64,000 nt of DNA from Clostridium kluyveri (GCF_001902295.1 NZ_CP018335.1:2728001-2792000); one strand, 5' to 3'; shown: positions 8,837 through 17,460, numbered from the stretch's first letter. Translations and numbers: made by a program. Notes: generated by a model not told the origin, from the letters alone.

Positions 8837-9745
8837 TTACTCTTCCTCCCACACTCTTTCACCTTTTTTATTAATATAAATATATTTATCATCACATATT
8901 ACCATAGCAAGCCCGTTAGAAAAATTATTTATGTGTTCAAATTCAGGTTTGACTATAAAATTACCTGATTTATCAATACATCCCCAACTATCTTCTACTT
9001 TTACAAAAGCTCTCTCTTCTTTAAAATTAAGTGCATCATCAAAATTAGGTTTTATAATAACCTTATCTTCTTTATCTATATATCCCCACTTTGCGTCTAT
9101 TTTTACATTAGCTAGTCCTTCTGAAAAACCATCTGCAATATCATATTTAGGCCCTATTAATAGATCTCCTGATTTATCCATAAATCCATATTTGAAATTC
9201 GACATAATTTGGGCTAGATTTTCATGAAAATCAAAAACACAATCAAAATCACATTTTAAAACCACTTTGCCCTTAGTATCAATATACTCCCAATAATCTC
9301 CTTCATTTACTCTGGCAATTCCCTCCGAAAAGCCAAAAGCGTTTTCATAAATAGGCTCTATAACACAATTTCCTCTTTCATCCATAAATCCGTACTTTTT
9401 ATTTTTCATAACAAGTGCCAATCCATTAGAAAATTCATCAATAAACCTAAATATTGGCTGTACTACTACATTTCCTTGTCTATCTATAATCCCCCATCTA
9501 TCATTTATTCTTATAGATGCAAATCCTTCGCAAAAATTCCATGCTTCATCATAGATATAATCTATTACTCTATCTCCTTTTGCATTAATATATCCCCATT
9601 TATTATCCATCTGAACCGAAGCCAAATCTTCGTTAAAATCCCATGCATATTGAAATACAGGTGGTATAATAATTTTGCCAAGTTCATTAATATATCCCCA
9701 TTTGTCATTAACCTTAATTCTAAATAAATTTACACATTCCTCCAT
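8837..9745 (-). CDS. WG-repeat protein
   Basis: This 302-residue protein is built almost entirely of eight complete WG-type repeats of about 33 residues plus one partial repeat at the end. Each follows the pattern (W/Y)G(Y/F)(I/M)(N/D)xxGxxxIxPx(F/Y)xxaxxFxeGlAxVxxxxK. There is no signal peptide or membrane segment, so it is probably cytosolic. Start is ATG at 9745 after GGGAGGG. The biochemical role of WG (KWG) repeats is not established; they form beta-rich modules thought to mediate binding. It precedes terD on the same strand with a gap of about 150 nt, so it may belong to the same stress island as the chaperones. Repeat recognition is certain; function is unknown. Confidence 0.9.
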   Translation of the reverse strand: MEECVNLFRIKVNDKWGYINELGKIIIPPVFQYAWDFNEDLASVQMDNKWGYINAKGDRVIDYIYDEAWNFCEGFASIRINDRWGIIDRQGNVVVQPIFRFIDEFSNGLALVMKNKKYGFMDERGNCVIEPIYENAFGFSEGIARVNEGDYWEYIDTKGKVVLKCDFDCVFDFHENLAQIMSNFKYGFMDKSGDLLIGPKYDIADGFSEGLANVKIDAKWGYIDKEDKVIIKPNFDDALNFKEERAFVKVEDSWGCIDKSGNFIVKPEFEHINNFSNGLAMVICDDKYIYINKKGERVWEEE

Positions 9746-10060
9746 ATAAATTCCCTCCCATTCATAAGTTTTTCAATTTTATATAACTACTCATTTAAAT
9801 TTAATTTTAACACATCTGCAAATTAAATAAAATAAAAAAGTCAGAATCTTCAACGTTTAACATTGGATTATTCCCTAATTTAACATTCTAAATAGATAAT
9901 TTTTCTAATATAAATAATATAGCTATAAAAACCATATTATATGATTAAAGTATTTATATTATAAAATTTATATGGTACAATAGATGTCATAAATAAGTTC
10001 TTTCACAGCCTGATTTATGTCTTATAGAAATTTTTATTATATATAAAAGGAGTAACCAAT
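9746..10060. promoter_or_regulatory. Divergent region between WG-repeat gene and terC
   Basis: This 315-nt AT-rich region drives two genes in opposite directions. Toward terC (plus strand) there is an extended -10 (TGGTACAAT, about 9973-9981), then a 5' leader able to form a weak hairpin (CATAAAT with ATTTATG, about 9987-10019). AAGGAG lies at about 10048-10053 before the ATG. I looked for the yybP-ykoY manganese riboswitch, which often precedes terC-family genes, and did not find its conserved core. Confidence 0.35.
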
Positions 10061-10768
10061 ATGGATAATTTAACAGTTTTTCTAATAGGGGCCCTTCAAA
10101 TCACTTTGCTAGATATAGTTTTAAGTGGTGACAATATAGGTGTTATAGCCCTAGCCACTAGAGATTTACCAAAAAAACACGCTAAGTCTGCATCAATTAT
10201 AGGAGTATTTGTTGCAATTTTTTTAAGAATAGTATTTGCTTGTCTAATTACTTATATACTTCTTATAAAATGGCTTCCAATAAAACTAATTGGAGGAATA
10301 CTGCTTATAAAAATCACATGGAACTTTATAAAACCAGAACCACCAAGATTGGAAGAAGCAGCTGTAAATACATCAAACAAATATTGGAGCGCAGTATCTA
10401 GTATAGTTCTAGCAGATGCAGCCATGAGTTTAGACAATGTACTTGCCATTGCAGGTACAGCCCAAGGGCACATAGGTCTTATAATATTTGGTCTTGCACT
10501 AAATATTCCTATTATATTTTTTGGAAGTCAATACGTAGCAAAAATTATGAATAAACATCCTATAACCATATATATAGGTGGTGCAATACTTGCCCATACA
10601 TCCTTCAAGATGCTTCTTGAGGACAACCTTCTACATAACTTTACTTCTCCTATGATGATAAATATAATATCCTTCAGTGCCGCCATAATAGTTCTCTTAT
10701 ATGGATTATACACTATAAACAAACCTATATCCTACTCCCTGAAAGAATTTAAGGATCAACACTTTTAA
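10061..10768 (+). CDS. TerC-family integral membrane protein (YjbE type)
   Basis: This 235-residue polytopic membrane protein has about seven hydrophobic segments. TerC signatures are clear: LDIVLSGDNIGVIALATRDLP in the first segment and ADAAMSLDNVLAIAGTA around residues 120-135, each containing the acidic (S/A)xDN motif typical of the family. Family knowledge: TerC/YjbE/YkoY proteins are linked to metal (notably manganese) efflux, with roles in metalation of exported proteins, and to tellurite resistance. Start ATG at 10061 has a good AAGGAG site. It is transcribed away from the WG-repeat/terD/Hsp70 genes and faces the padR gene. Its position beside a TerD gene is typical of ter-type stress loci. 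The transported ion cannot be told from sequence. Confidence 0.9.
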   Translation: MDNLTVFLIGALQITLLDIVLSGDNIGVIALATRDLPKKHAKSASIIGVFVAIFLRIVFACLITYILLIKWLPIKLIGGILLIKITWNFIKPEPPRLEEAAVNTSNKYWSAVSSIVLADAAMSLDNVLAIAGTAQGHIGLIIFGLALNIPIIFFGSQYVAKIMNKHPITIYIGGAILAHTSFKMLLEDNLLHNFTSPMMINIISFSAAIIVLLYGLYTINKPISYSLKEFKDQHF

Positions 10769-10779
10769 ACTTTAACAAT

Positions 10780-10826
10780 ATAAGGATCTGTGGTAAAACA
10801 AACTGTATTTTACAATAGATCCTTAT
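10780..10826. terminator. Bidirectional hairpin between terC and padR
   Basis: ATAAGGATCT and AGATCCTTAT form a 10-bp stem, with an inner GTAAAA/TTTTAC pairing. The convergent padR stop codon lies inside the right arm. The U-run is weak, so termination may rely on the long stem. Confidence 0.6.
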
Positions 10827-11290
10827 AGATTTTCATCATCTTCATTATACAGATCACTATATACTATTTTAAACACCTCCAATGATTCTTCGATTTTATT
10901 TTTTAAAAGATTTTTTCTTTTTTTAAACTCACAGACTCCAAGGTCTGTTATTTTATATATTTTCTGCATTTTATTTTTAGAATGATCCCAGTTCCCTTCA
11001 ATCAGTTTATCTTTTTCTAATTTTTTCAAAAGGGGATAAATCCCTCCAGTGCTTGGAATCCATCTACCTCCAGTCCTCTCTCCTATTTTATGAGATATAT
11101 CATTTCCATTGGTAGCATTAATATTTAAAATATAAAGTACATATATAGGGAGAAGACCTTTTGTAAAAACCTGACCTACAGCGTCCTGTTCTTCTTTTAC
11201 TCTTTTTAACTCTAAAAGTTTTTTCTTATACTCCTCATATAAAAGCTTCTCTTTTTCCTCTGTCTCTCTTTTAAAATTAAATTTACCCAT
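10823..11290 (-). CDS. PadR-family transcriptional regulator
   Basis: This 155-residue protein has a PadR winged-helix domain at about 50-125: LLPIYVLYILN, then SHKIGERTGGRWIPSTGGIYPLLKKLEKDKLIEG (quoted here as the spaced motifs GGRW, GGIYPLLKKLE and KIYKITDLG). A charged helical N-terminal extension (about 45 residues, rich in Lys/Glu) precedes it. It starts 5 nt after the degV stop, so the two form one operon. A perfect palindrome overlaps the operon promoter, making autorepression likely. PadR proteins sense phenolics, drugs or cell-envelope stress in different bacteria; the ligand here is unknown. Confidence 0.9.
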   Translation of the reverse strand: MGKFNFKRETEEKEKLLYEEYKKKLLELKRVKEEQDAVGQVFTKGLLPIYVLYILNINATNGNDISHKIGERTGGRWIPSTGGIYPLLKKLEKDKLIEGNWDHSKNKMQKIYKITDLGVCEFKKRKNLLKNKIEESLEVFKIVYSDLYNEDDENL

Positions 11291-11295
11291 AAAAA

Positions 11296-12147
11296 TTATT
11301 CTTCCTCAAACAATATTAATCCTACCAGTCCCGGCCCGCTGTGCACACCAGATACAGGACTTAAAGCCCCTCCAAAAACTGAAGAAACTACATTTGGATG
11401 TTTCTTTAATTCTTGAAACATTTTTTGTGAATCTTCTAAAGCACATCCATGCACAACACATAATCTGCATTTTTTAGTTTTGAGGATATTTTCTCCAATC
11501 TCAATCATTTTATTTAGAGACTTTTTTCTTCCCCTTACCTTATCATAAGTATAATATTTACCGTCATTTATATCAATAGATACTATAGGTTTTATATTTA
11601 AAAGTTCTGCAATAGTTCCTGCCACTTTACCTATTCTGCCGCCTTTTTTGAGATATTCCAAGGTATCCACTACAAAAAATAAATTTAATCTTTTTCTTAT
11701 ATCAGGTATTTTATCAACTATTTCACTAAAACTGGCACCTTTTTCTATGAGTTTTCCACACTCTTCTATTATTACTCCTTCTCCCATAGAAATGGACTTA
11801 GAATCAAATATGTAAGTTTTTATTTCAGGATGGTTTTCGCTAACCACTCTTATTCCATTATAAATCCCCGTTAATCCAGCAGAAAGTGTTACAGCTATGG
11901 CATGAGTATATCCTTCCTCCTCCAATTCTTTAAATACCTTTTCTATTTCATCCATAGATGGTATTGAAGATGTGGGTATCTCCTTATGTAAATTATTATA
12001 CACGTATTCTGGAGTTATATCTATTTTATCTATAAACTCTTTATTTTTATATATTATTTTGTAATGAAGCATTTTTATATTGTATTTTTTTATAATATTT
12101 TCAGGCAAATCACTGGTGCTGTCTGTTATCAATGCAATTTTTTCCAA
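11296..12147 (-). CDS. DegV family fatty-acid-binding protein
   Basis: This 283-residue DegV (EDD-fold) protein has ITDSTSDLPE at the N-terminus, PTSSIPSM (about 55-62), VTLSAGLTGIYNG (about 82-94) and a C-terminal GALSPVSGVHSGPGLVGL, which are the family's lipid-pocket signatures. Family knowledge: DegV/FakB proteins bind fatty acids, and FakB works with the kinase FakA to phosphorylate exogenous fatty acids. No fakA gene is visible here, so its exact role is open. Start is TTG at 12147 with GGAGGAA upstream. It is the first gene of a two-gene operon with padR, controlled by the palindrome at 12232-12267. Confidence 0.93.
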   Translation of the reverse strand: MEKIALITDSTSDLPENIIKKYNIKMLHYKIIYKNKEFIDKIDITPEYVYNNLHKEIPTSSIPSMDEIEKVFKELEEEGYTHAIAVTLSAGLTGIYNGIRVVSENHPEIKTYIFDSKSISMGEGVIIEECGKLIEKGASFSEIVDKIPDIRKRLNLFFVVDTLEYLKKGGRIGKVAGTIAELLNIKPIVSIDINDGKYYTYDKVRGRKKSLNKMIEIGENILKTKKCRLCVVHGCALEDSQKMFQELKKHPNVVSSVFGGALSPVSGVHSGPGLVGLILFEEE

Positions 12148-12213
12148 TTATTATTCCTCCTATTTTTCAATATATTAAAACATATTTAATGTCTATATTT
12201 TAAAATATACATA

Positions 12214-12241
12214 ATTATATCATCTTTTTAGTTATTATCAA
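12214..12241 (-). promoter_or_regulatory. Promoter of degV-padR
   Basis: On the minus strand TTGATA (12241-12236), a 16-nt spacer and TATAAT (12219-12214) form a near-consensus vegetative promoter about 67 nt upstream of the degV start. The -35 hexamer lies inside the palindromic operator. Confidence 0.65.
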
Positions 12242-12267
12242 TACTGATATATCAGTATTGATAATAA
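12232..12267. promoter_or_regulatory. Perfect 36-bp palindromic operator
   Basis: The 36 bases read identically on both strands; the centre is CTGATATATCAG and the outer arms are TTATTATCAATA and its complement. It overlaps the -35 of the degV-padR promoter, so binding there would block RNA polymerase. PadR, a dimer encoded in the same operon, is the natural candidate ligand (inference). Confidence 0.75.
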
Positions 12268-12302
12268 AATTTAAAATATAAAAGAACTTAAATTTTTAAT
12301 TT

Positions 12303-12425
12303 GCTTAAAGGTTACAGCCACCGTATCCCTGTGGATAAGTTCTTCTAAAGTTCAAATAGAGAAAATCCTTATTTACAATCAAACTCTATCTAAACCTTAG
12401 AAGAACTGCAGCAGAGTATCAAAAT
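12303..12425 (-). repeat. Intergenic structured repeat, copy D
   Basis: Read on the minus strand, this carries the hairpin pair GTTTAGATAGAG / CTCTATTTGAAC followed by TTAGAAGAACTTATCCA, which is identical over 17 bases to the copies at 57457 and 61197. The 3' half diverges. It lies between the degV promoter and the small membrane protein gene. Confidence 0.7.
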
Positions 12426-12436
12426 TCTAAGTTCTT

Positions 12437-12718
12437 TTAAGATTTACTTGATTTTTTAACTTCGTAATAATCTACATCTATAATTTTTTTATGAGAAAAA
12501 TCAAAGGGTTCCTCTTTATCCTTCTTTATGTTCTGTTTATCTTGGCTTTTAAATACATAATTTTTTTTGTCTTTAAAATATCTTTTTACTTTTAAAATCA
12601 AGAACAGTAAAACTCCTGCTACTGCTAATAAAGGTACTATTCTTATAAATACAACCAATACGATTAAGGCCAATATTATTTTCCAAACCACAGCAAAATT
12701 TTTACCTACAAAGTCCAT
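12437..12718 (-). CDS. Small membrane protein, unknown
   Basis: This 93-residue protein has a hydrophobic core at about residues 10-45 (WKIILALIVLVVF, LLAVAGVLLFLILKV), probably two closely spaced membrane segments. A charged cytoplasmic tail follows, rich in Lys and Asp (KRYFKDKKN, DKQNIKKDKEE). Start ATG at 12718 has an AGAGGAAA site. I do not recognise a family. The gene stands alone: repeat copy D lies downstream and another tiny membrane ORF lies upstream on the same strand. Confidence 0.7.
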   Translation of the reverse strand: MDFVGKNFAVVWKIILALIVLVVFIRIVPLLAVAGVLLFLILKVKRYFKDKKNYVFKSQDKQNIKKDKEEPFDFSHKKIIDVDYYEVKKSSKS

Positions 12719-12849
12719 ATTATTTCCTCTCTTTTCTATTTGAAAAAGTTAAATTACCTGCCACTTTTTCAGTTATCATTTATATTTTATATTATAACAC
12801 AAAATCCTTAAAAGAGGTATGAAATACCTCTTAACAATTATTAATATTT

Positions 12850-12984
12850 TTACTTTTTTTTGTGAATATTCTGCAGTTTTTTTTTAAATTCATTGAAATC
12901 CGTTAATATCAATACGATTAAGCTAACAGGTATAATAACTATAAATATAATAACCATAAGCTGGAATATACTTTTTAGTATCAT
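12850..12984 (-). CDS. 44-residue putative membrane peptide
   Basis: A short frame begins with ATG at 12984, 7-8 nt after AAAGGAAA, and ends with TAA. It encodes a Met-Ile-Leu-Lys start, one hydrophobic segment (about residues 6-28, Ile/Val/Leu-rich with a Pro) and a basic tail (EFKKKLQNIHKKK). This single-membrane-span plus basic-tail pattern is typical of small regulatory or stress membrane peptides, but no family is recognised. The reading frame and ribosome site are seen; expression is inferred. Confidence 0.45.
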   Translation of the reverse strand: MILKSIFQLMVIIFIVIIPVSLIVLILTDFNEFKKKLQNIHKKK

Positions 12985-13063
12985 AGTTGAATTTTTCCTT
13001 TCAAAACAAAATTCTCCTACATAAATACTATGCTTAAAAGTCAGTTATATTATTGTTCTAATT

Positions 13064-13102
13064 AAAATAGAGATAGGACACATGTGCTCTATCTCTATTT
13101 TT
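13064..13102. terminator. Hairpin terminator after ltaS-type gene
   Basis: AAAATAGAGATAG pairs with CTATCTCTATTTT around a CACATGTG core, and T-runs flank both sides. It sits 12 nt past the LtaS-type gene stop (minus strand) and can act in both directions. Confidence 0.75.
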
Positions 13103-13113
13103 CAATTTTCATT

Positions 13114-15006
13114 TTACTTTTTTTCTGTAAAAGTCTTTATTAAGTTGTGATTTAGCAAATCATCACAATACTGCAATTCTTTGGTGTATTGATTTTTTTC
13201 TTCTTTCAATTCTTCCGTTTCATTTATCTTTTCTCCTGACTCCAAACTATAATATGTATTAGTCCAGGATACATATAAGTTTTTCCCATCTATAAAAGAG
13301 CCATTTCTAAAAATAACTTTTTCATCATCTCCATTGAGCATGTCCTTTCCAAACATATAATTTCGAGGTAAATTGTATAGATTAGCCAATGTAGGATATA
13401 AATCCATTTGACAACTGTACTTATGATTTACTCCTGCATATTCATCCTGTGGAAAATGCAGTAATAAAGGTACTTTCTGATATTTAAACCAGGTAAAATC
13501 ATCACTTTTCTCTTCATTTTCAAACTTGAAAAGCTCTTCTGCATTGTCCTTTGGAATAGCAAAATGATCACCATATAACGCTATTACAGAGTTATCCATT
13601 ATTCCCTGCTGTTCAAGAGCATCTAAAAATTCTCCCAACTGGGCATCTGTGTAATGTATTGCCTTCAGATAGTTTCCCATAAAGGTTCCTTCATACTCTC
13701 CTACATCAAATTCTCCATACTTATCTACAGCCTCATATGGAAAATGGCTGGTCAAAGTAACTAAGAATCCATAATAAGGTTCTTTAAAACTCTTTAACTT
13801 CTCTAGAGATTGATTTAAAAATGATTTGTCACTAAGTCCCAATCCTATTTTTTCATCTATATTAAAACTATGTTCTCCAAAAAAGTCATCAAAATTTTGT
13901 GCCTTATACATAACATTTCTATTCCAGAATCCTTCACTATTTCCATGCATGGCTGCTGTATAATAATTTTTATCTTTTAGGGCACTTGCCAGGGAATCAT
14001 ATTTATTTCCACTATAAGTATAGTAGGCAGAACCTGATTGTGCAGGATAAAGTGAATTATTTGACATAAATTCCGCATCGGATGTATTTCCCCCTGCAAC
14101 CTGATAAAAATAATTATCAAAATACATGCATTTATTTACCCATCTATTCAGATTGGGGGTTATCTCCTGTCCATTCACTTTTTGGTTTATTACAAAATTC
14201 TGCAGTGCTTCAACCTGAATTACTATTAAATTTTTCCCCTCTGCTTCTCCTTTAAAATTAATTTCTCCCGTACTCTTATTATTATTTTCTAAAAAGTTTT
14301 TAATTTCATTTTCTCTATCCTCAGATAATTTTTTAGAATTCTTAACGCTGGTACTTATATAGTTATATGAATCCACCATGTGAAAATTTATATTTCCTAT
14401 CATAGTAGTAAGATATATTCTATTACTCATAGCCGTCAATAATGTAGGTTGCACTTTAGACACCCAACGAAAAATAGCAGCATTAACACTAGCACCTAAA
14501 ATGAACATTGCCAAAAAACTTACTAATCTTTTTGATATAGGCTTTATGTTTTTTATTCTTCTTTTATAGAACCTAACTGCAGGTAATAAAATGAATATAT
14601 CCAGCAGGTAGTATAAATCTTTAATATTTGCCACACTTCCTACACTAGCAGATACTCCTTGAAGTAATTTAGCATTTTTTACTGCTGCTAGTGTAGTAAT
14701 ATCTTTAAAATATCTATAATACATCAAATCCGCTATAAGTATTAAACTTACCACCACATCTGCTATATATAAAAAAGTAACTCTGCTTTTTTTCTTAAAG
14801 ATAAGAGAAAAGCTGACCAGTATCAATACTGAAGCTGCTATGGGGAAAAATACAAGCCCACTCAGATAGCTAGAGGATATATTTCTAGCATATGACATGA
14901 CTTTTATACAGATTAATGTAAAAAATAAAATTATATCTATATTATTATTTAAGAAATTTAACAATACCTTAAATAACTTATTGTTTTTTATATATTCAAG
15001 ATTCAT
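13114..15006 (-). CDS. LtaS-type lipoteichoic acid synthase / sulfatase-family transferase
   Basis: This 630-residue membrane enzyme has about five N-terminal membrane segments (residues 15-190) and a large extracellular sulfatase-fold domain (about 245-600). Catalytic features of LtaS are visible: VIQVEALQNF, the nucleophile Thr in GGNTSDAEF, AAMHGN and the metal-site motif LYGDH. Family knowledge: LtaS uses phosphatidylglycerol to polymerise glycerol-phosphate on a glycolipid anchor at the outer membrane face; related proteins act as primases or transfer other phospho-alcohols. Start ATG at 15006 has AGAGGAAG upstream. Immediately upstream on the same strand lies a two-component system, which may govern envelope functions, although a 156-nt gap separates them. 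Exact product specificity is uncertain. Confidence 0.9.
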   Translation of the reverse strand: MNLEYIKNNKLFKVLLNFLNNNIDIILFFTLICIKVMSYARNISSSYLSGLVFFPIAASVLILVSFSLIFKKKSRVTFLYIADVVVSLILIADLMYYRYFKDITTLAAVKNAKLLQGVSASVGSVANIKDLYYLLDIFILLPAVRFYKRRIKNIKPISKRLVSFLAMFILGASVNAAIFRWVSKVQPTLLTAMSNRIYLTTMIGNINFHMVDSYNYISTSVKNSKKLSEDRENEIKNFLENNNKSTGEINFKGEAEGKNLIVIQVEALQNFVINQKVNGQEITPNLNRWVNKCMYFDNYFYQVAGGNTSDAEFMSNNSLYPAQSGSAYYTYSGNKYDSLASALKDKNYYTAAMHGNSEGFWNRNVMYKAQNFDDFFGEHSFNIDEKIGLGLSDKSFLNQSLEKLKSFKEPYYGFLVTLTSHFPYEAVDKYGEFDVGEYEGTFMGNYLKAIHYTDAQLGEFLDALEQQGIMDNSVIALYGDHFAIPKDNAEELFKFENEEKSDDFTWFKYQKVPLLLHFPQDEYAGVNHKYSCQMDLYPTLANLYNLPRNYMFGKDMLNGDDEKVIFRNGSFIDGKNLYVSWTNTYYSLESGEKINETEELKEEKNQYTKELQYCDDLLNHNLIKTFTEKK

Positions 15007-15107
15007 TTTTCTTCCTCTTTCTATAGAACTATTTTAAAACTTAAAAAAGATTTTACAATACTTACATGACATTAACATGTCAAGTTTATTAATAAATTGT
15101 TAATAAT

Positions 15108-15151
15108 TCTATAATATATTCTAAACAAATCTATAATATATTCTAAACAAA
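15108..15151. repeat. 22-bp perfect tandem duplication
   Basis: A 22-bp unit beginning TCTATAATATATTC and ending TAAACAAA occurs twice head to tail, followed by the start of a third copy. It lies in the gap between the histidine kinase stop and ltaS. It looks like replication slippage, though it repeats a TATAAT-like hexamer. Confidence 0.85.
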
Positions 15152-15162
15152 TCTATATATAA

Positions 15163-16692
15163 TTATATTTTATCCATTATAAAATAAAATCTTACACCTG
15201 TATCTGTATTTTCTACACCATACTGAAAATCATGAAGCATCAGTATATTTTTTACTATGGAAAGCCCTATACCTGTTCCCCCCAATTCTCTATTTCTAGA
15301 CTTATCTACTTTATAAAAACTGTTCCATAAATTATTCAATTCCCCTTCCGGTATATTTTCTCCTGTATTTTCTATGGATACAATAATCTTATCTTTTTCC
15401 TTATCTTCTATAACAAAATTTATATATCCCCCTTCTTCTGTATTTTTTATGGCATTAGTTGTAAAATTATCTATAACTTGTTCCATCTTATCCCAGTCTG
15501 CATATACTCTGATTTTAGGTATCATATTAAAATTTATAGTTATATTTTTATCTTTTATAACCTTAGAAAATTTTTTTAATGAATATATTATAAATTCATC
15601 CATAAAAAATTCTTCTTTATTAAGTTTTAAAACACCGGATTCTAAATGAGAAAGATTTAACATATCTGCCACCAAATTTGCCATCTTATTACTTTCATCT
15701 ATTATAATGTCAATATAATGATCCTTTTCACTAGATTCAAATATATTATCTTTCAAGCCCTCTGCATAACCTCCTATTAAATTTATAGGGGTCTTAAGTT
15801 CATGAGAAGCAGAGGCTATGAATTCTTTCCTGATTCTTTCTATTTCTCTTTCTTTTTCTATATCTTTTTCTAGTTTCACATTAGCCTCTTTAAGAGAGGT
15901 CAATGCCTTATCCAGATTATAAGCTAAAAAATTCAATGTATCTGCCAGATTTCCTATCTCATCTCTGCTTTTTACAGTGCATTTTTTAGAAAAATCCATT
16001 AAAGCCATCTTTTTTGCAGTATCATTTAATTTAACTAAAGGCTTTGAAACCGTATTTGTATATATTAAAGATGATATCAAAATAAGCACTATTGCGCCTA
16101 TATAAAAATAAATATAGAATTCTTTTATTACAGAAGAAGCTTCATCTACCGGCTGAAGAGAAGTTACTGCAAATAATATTTCCTGTCTATTATTATCGGG
16201 AACTACAGTTATTATATTTTTTGTTCCATTAATTCTCTTTTCTGTAATAAATGTTATAGATTTATTATATCTTTTTATTTCATCTAGTAAATTTGAATCT
16301 CTTATCCATGTAACTATGATATCCTGTATAATTTTTATTCTTTCTTCATCATATCCCCTATTATCTAACTTTGTTATAAAATTTATTTTTCCTTCACTAT
16401 CCATTATAACTATTTTAGCATTATTACTATCTTCGAATTTCCTTATAAGTTCTGTTACTTCATTATCATTTTCTGTATTATTATAAAGCACTCTGAACTT
16501 TTTAACTTCACTTTCTATAATTCTTTCCTTTTTGTTTATATAAAATTTACCAAAGAATAGAGACTGAAAAGTTAAGGTACTGCTTATAAATATAGTAAAT
16601 ATCAAAGCAGTGACTATAAATAATTTCCATGTTATATTTTTTCTTATTTTCTCTATAACTTTATTTTTATATATAATGCTCCTTATTTTCAT
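15163..16692 (-). CDS. Sensor histidine kinase
   Basis: This 509-residue membrane kinase has membrane segments at about 20-45 and 195-215 flanking an extracellular sensor domain of about 150 residues. A HAMP region follows (KPLVKLNDTAKKMALMDF, about 218-265), then a HisKA domain with phospho-acceptor His in ASASHELKTPINLI (about residue 296), and a HATPase domain with the N box VIDNFTTNAIKNT, G1 ENTGENIPEG and G2 GGTGIGLSIVKNI. Its ATG overlaps the stop of the response regulator gene by 4 nt, so they are co-translated partners. The N-box reads FTTNA rather than the usual LLxNA. The signal sensed is unknown; an adjacent LtaS-type gene hints at an envelope role. Confidence 0.95.
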   Translation of the reverse strand: MKIRSIIYKNKVIEKIRKNITWKLFIVTALIFTIFISSTLTFQSLFFGKFYINKKERIIESEVKKFRVLYNNTENDNEVTELIRKFEDSNNAKIVIMDSEGKINFITKLDNRGYDEERIKIIQDIIVTWIRDSNLLDEIKRYNKSITFITEKRINGTKNIITVVPDNNRQEILFAVTSLQPVDEASSVIKEFYIYFYIGAIVLILISSLIYTNTVSKPLVKLNDTAKKMALMDFSKKCTVKSRDEIGNLADTLNFLAYNLDKALTSLKEANVKLEKDIEKEREIERIRKEFIASASHELKTPINLIGGYAEGLKDNIFESSEKDHYIDIIIDESNKMANLVADMLNLSHLESGVLKLNKEEFFMDEFIIYSLKKFSKVIKDKNITINFNMIPKIRVYADWDKMEQVIDNFTTNAIKNTEEGGYINFVIEDKEKDKIIVSIENTGENIPEGELNNLWNSFYKVDKSRNRELGGTGIGLSIVKNILMLHDFQYGVENTDTGVRFYFIMDKI

Positions 16693-17372
16693 TCCTTCTT
16701 TACCTCAAATTTATAACCTACACCTCTAACAGTTGTTATTAAATAAGATTTAACGCCTAACTTTTCTCTCAATCTTTTTACATGGGTATCTACTGTTCTT
16801 AAATCTCCATAGTAATCTATGCCCCATATGGCATCTAAAATTTTTTCCCTACTTAAAACTATATCCTTATTCTTAATTAAATAGCATAGAAACTCAAATT
16901 CTTTTGGAGAAAGATATATATTTTCCCCATCTATTTTTACTTCATGACCCTCTTCATTTATAAAAAGTCCGTCATAAGTATTGTCTTTAACCTGGTTAAT
17001 TTCATCATAATAAGTCCGTCTTAAAAGGGCTTTTATTTTAGCCACTAAAATTTTAGGACTTACAGGCTTTGTCACATAGCTGTCTGTTCCCAGTTGAAAC
17101 CCTAAAAGTTGATCTTCATCCTCTCCTCTGGCTGTAAGCATAATTATAGGCACATTTGAAATCTTTCTAAGTTCTCTGCATACAGTCCAGCCATCCATCA
17201 AAGGCATCATTATATCAAGTACTACTAAATCTACATGATTTTCTTTAAATTTTCTAAGTGCTTCCTCTCCATTTTCCGCTAAAAGCACTTTTAAACCCTC
17301 TCTTTTTAAATATGCTTCTATAAGAAGTCTCATTCTTTCCTCATCATCTACCATTAAAACAGTTTTATTCAT
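16689..17372 (-). CDS. OmpR-family response regulator
   Basis: This 227-residue regulator has a receiver domain (1-120) with the acidic pair DD at 9-10, phospho-acceptor Asp at about 53 (VVLDIMMPLMDGW), the Thr/Ser switch in IMLTARGED and Lys in SYVTKPVSP. A winged-helix DNA-binding domain (about 135-225) carries LSPKEFEFLCYL, DYYGDLRTVDTHVKRLREKL and TVRGVGYKF. Start ATG at 17372 follows AGGAGAT. It is the first gene of the operon with the overlapping histidine kinase. DNA targets cannot be read from the sequence. Confidence 0.96.
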   Translation of the reverse strand: MNKTVLMVDDEERMRLLIEAYLKREGLKVLLAENGEEALRKFKENHVDLVVLDIMMPLMDGWTVCRELRKISNVPIIMLTARGEDEDQLLGFQLGTDSYVTKPVSPKILVAKIKALLRRTYYDEINQVKDNTYDGLFINEEGHEVKIDGENIYLSPKEFEFLCYLIKNKDIVLSREKILDAIWGIDYYGDLRTVDTHVKRLREKLGVKSYLITTVRGVGYKFEVKKE

Positions 17373-17407
17373 TCTAAATATCTCCTAAAATATATTAATT
17401 TTTTAAC

Positions 17408-17438
17408 AAAATCCTATACTTTTTAAGTATAGGATTTT
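17408..17438. terminator. Terminator of the chemotaxis-type receptor gene
   Basis: A perfect 14-bp stem (AAAATCCTATACTT with AAGTATAGGATTTT) and a 3-nt loop lie 23 nt past the stop of the minus-strand receptor gene, ending in a T-run on that strand. Confidence 0.85.
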
Positions 17439-17460
17439 AAATAGTTTTTATCAATATGAA

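Noticed and set aside
9960..10060. Possible yybP-ykoY manganese riboswitch before terC
   Set aside because: The family often has one, but the conserved core sequence is not present; only a weak AT hairpin is seen.
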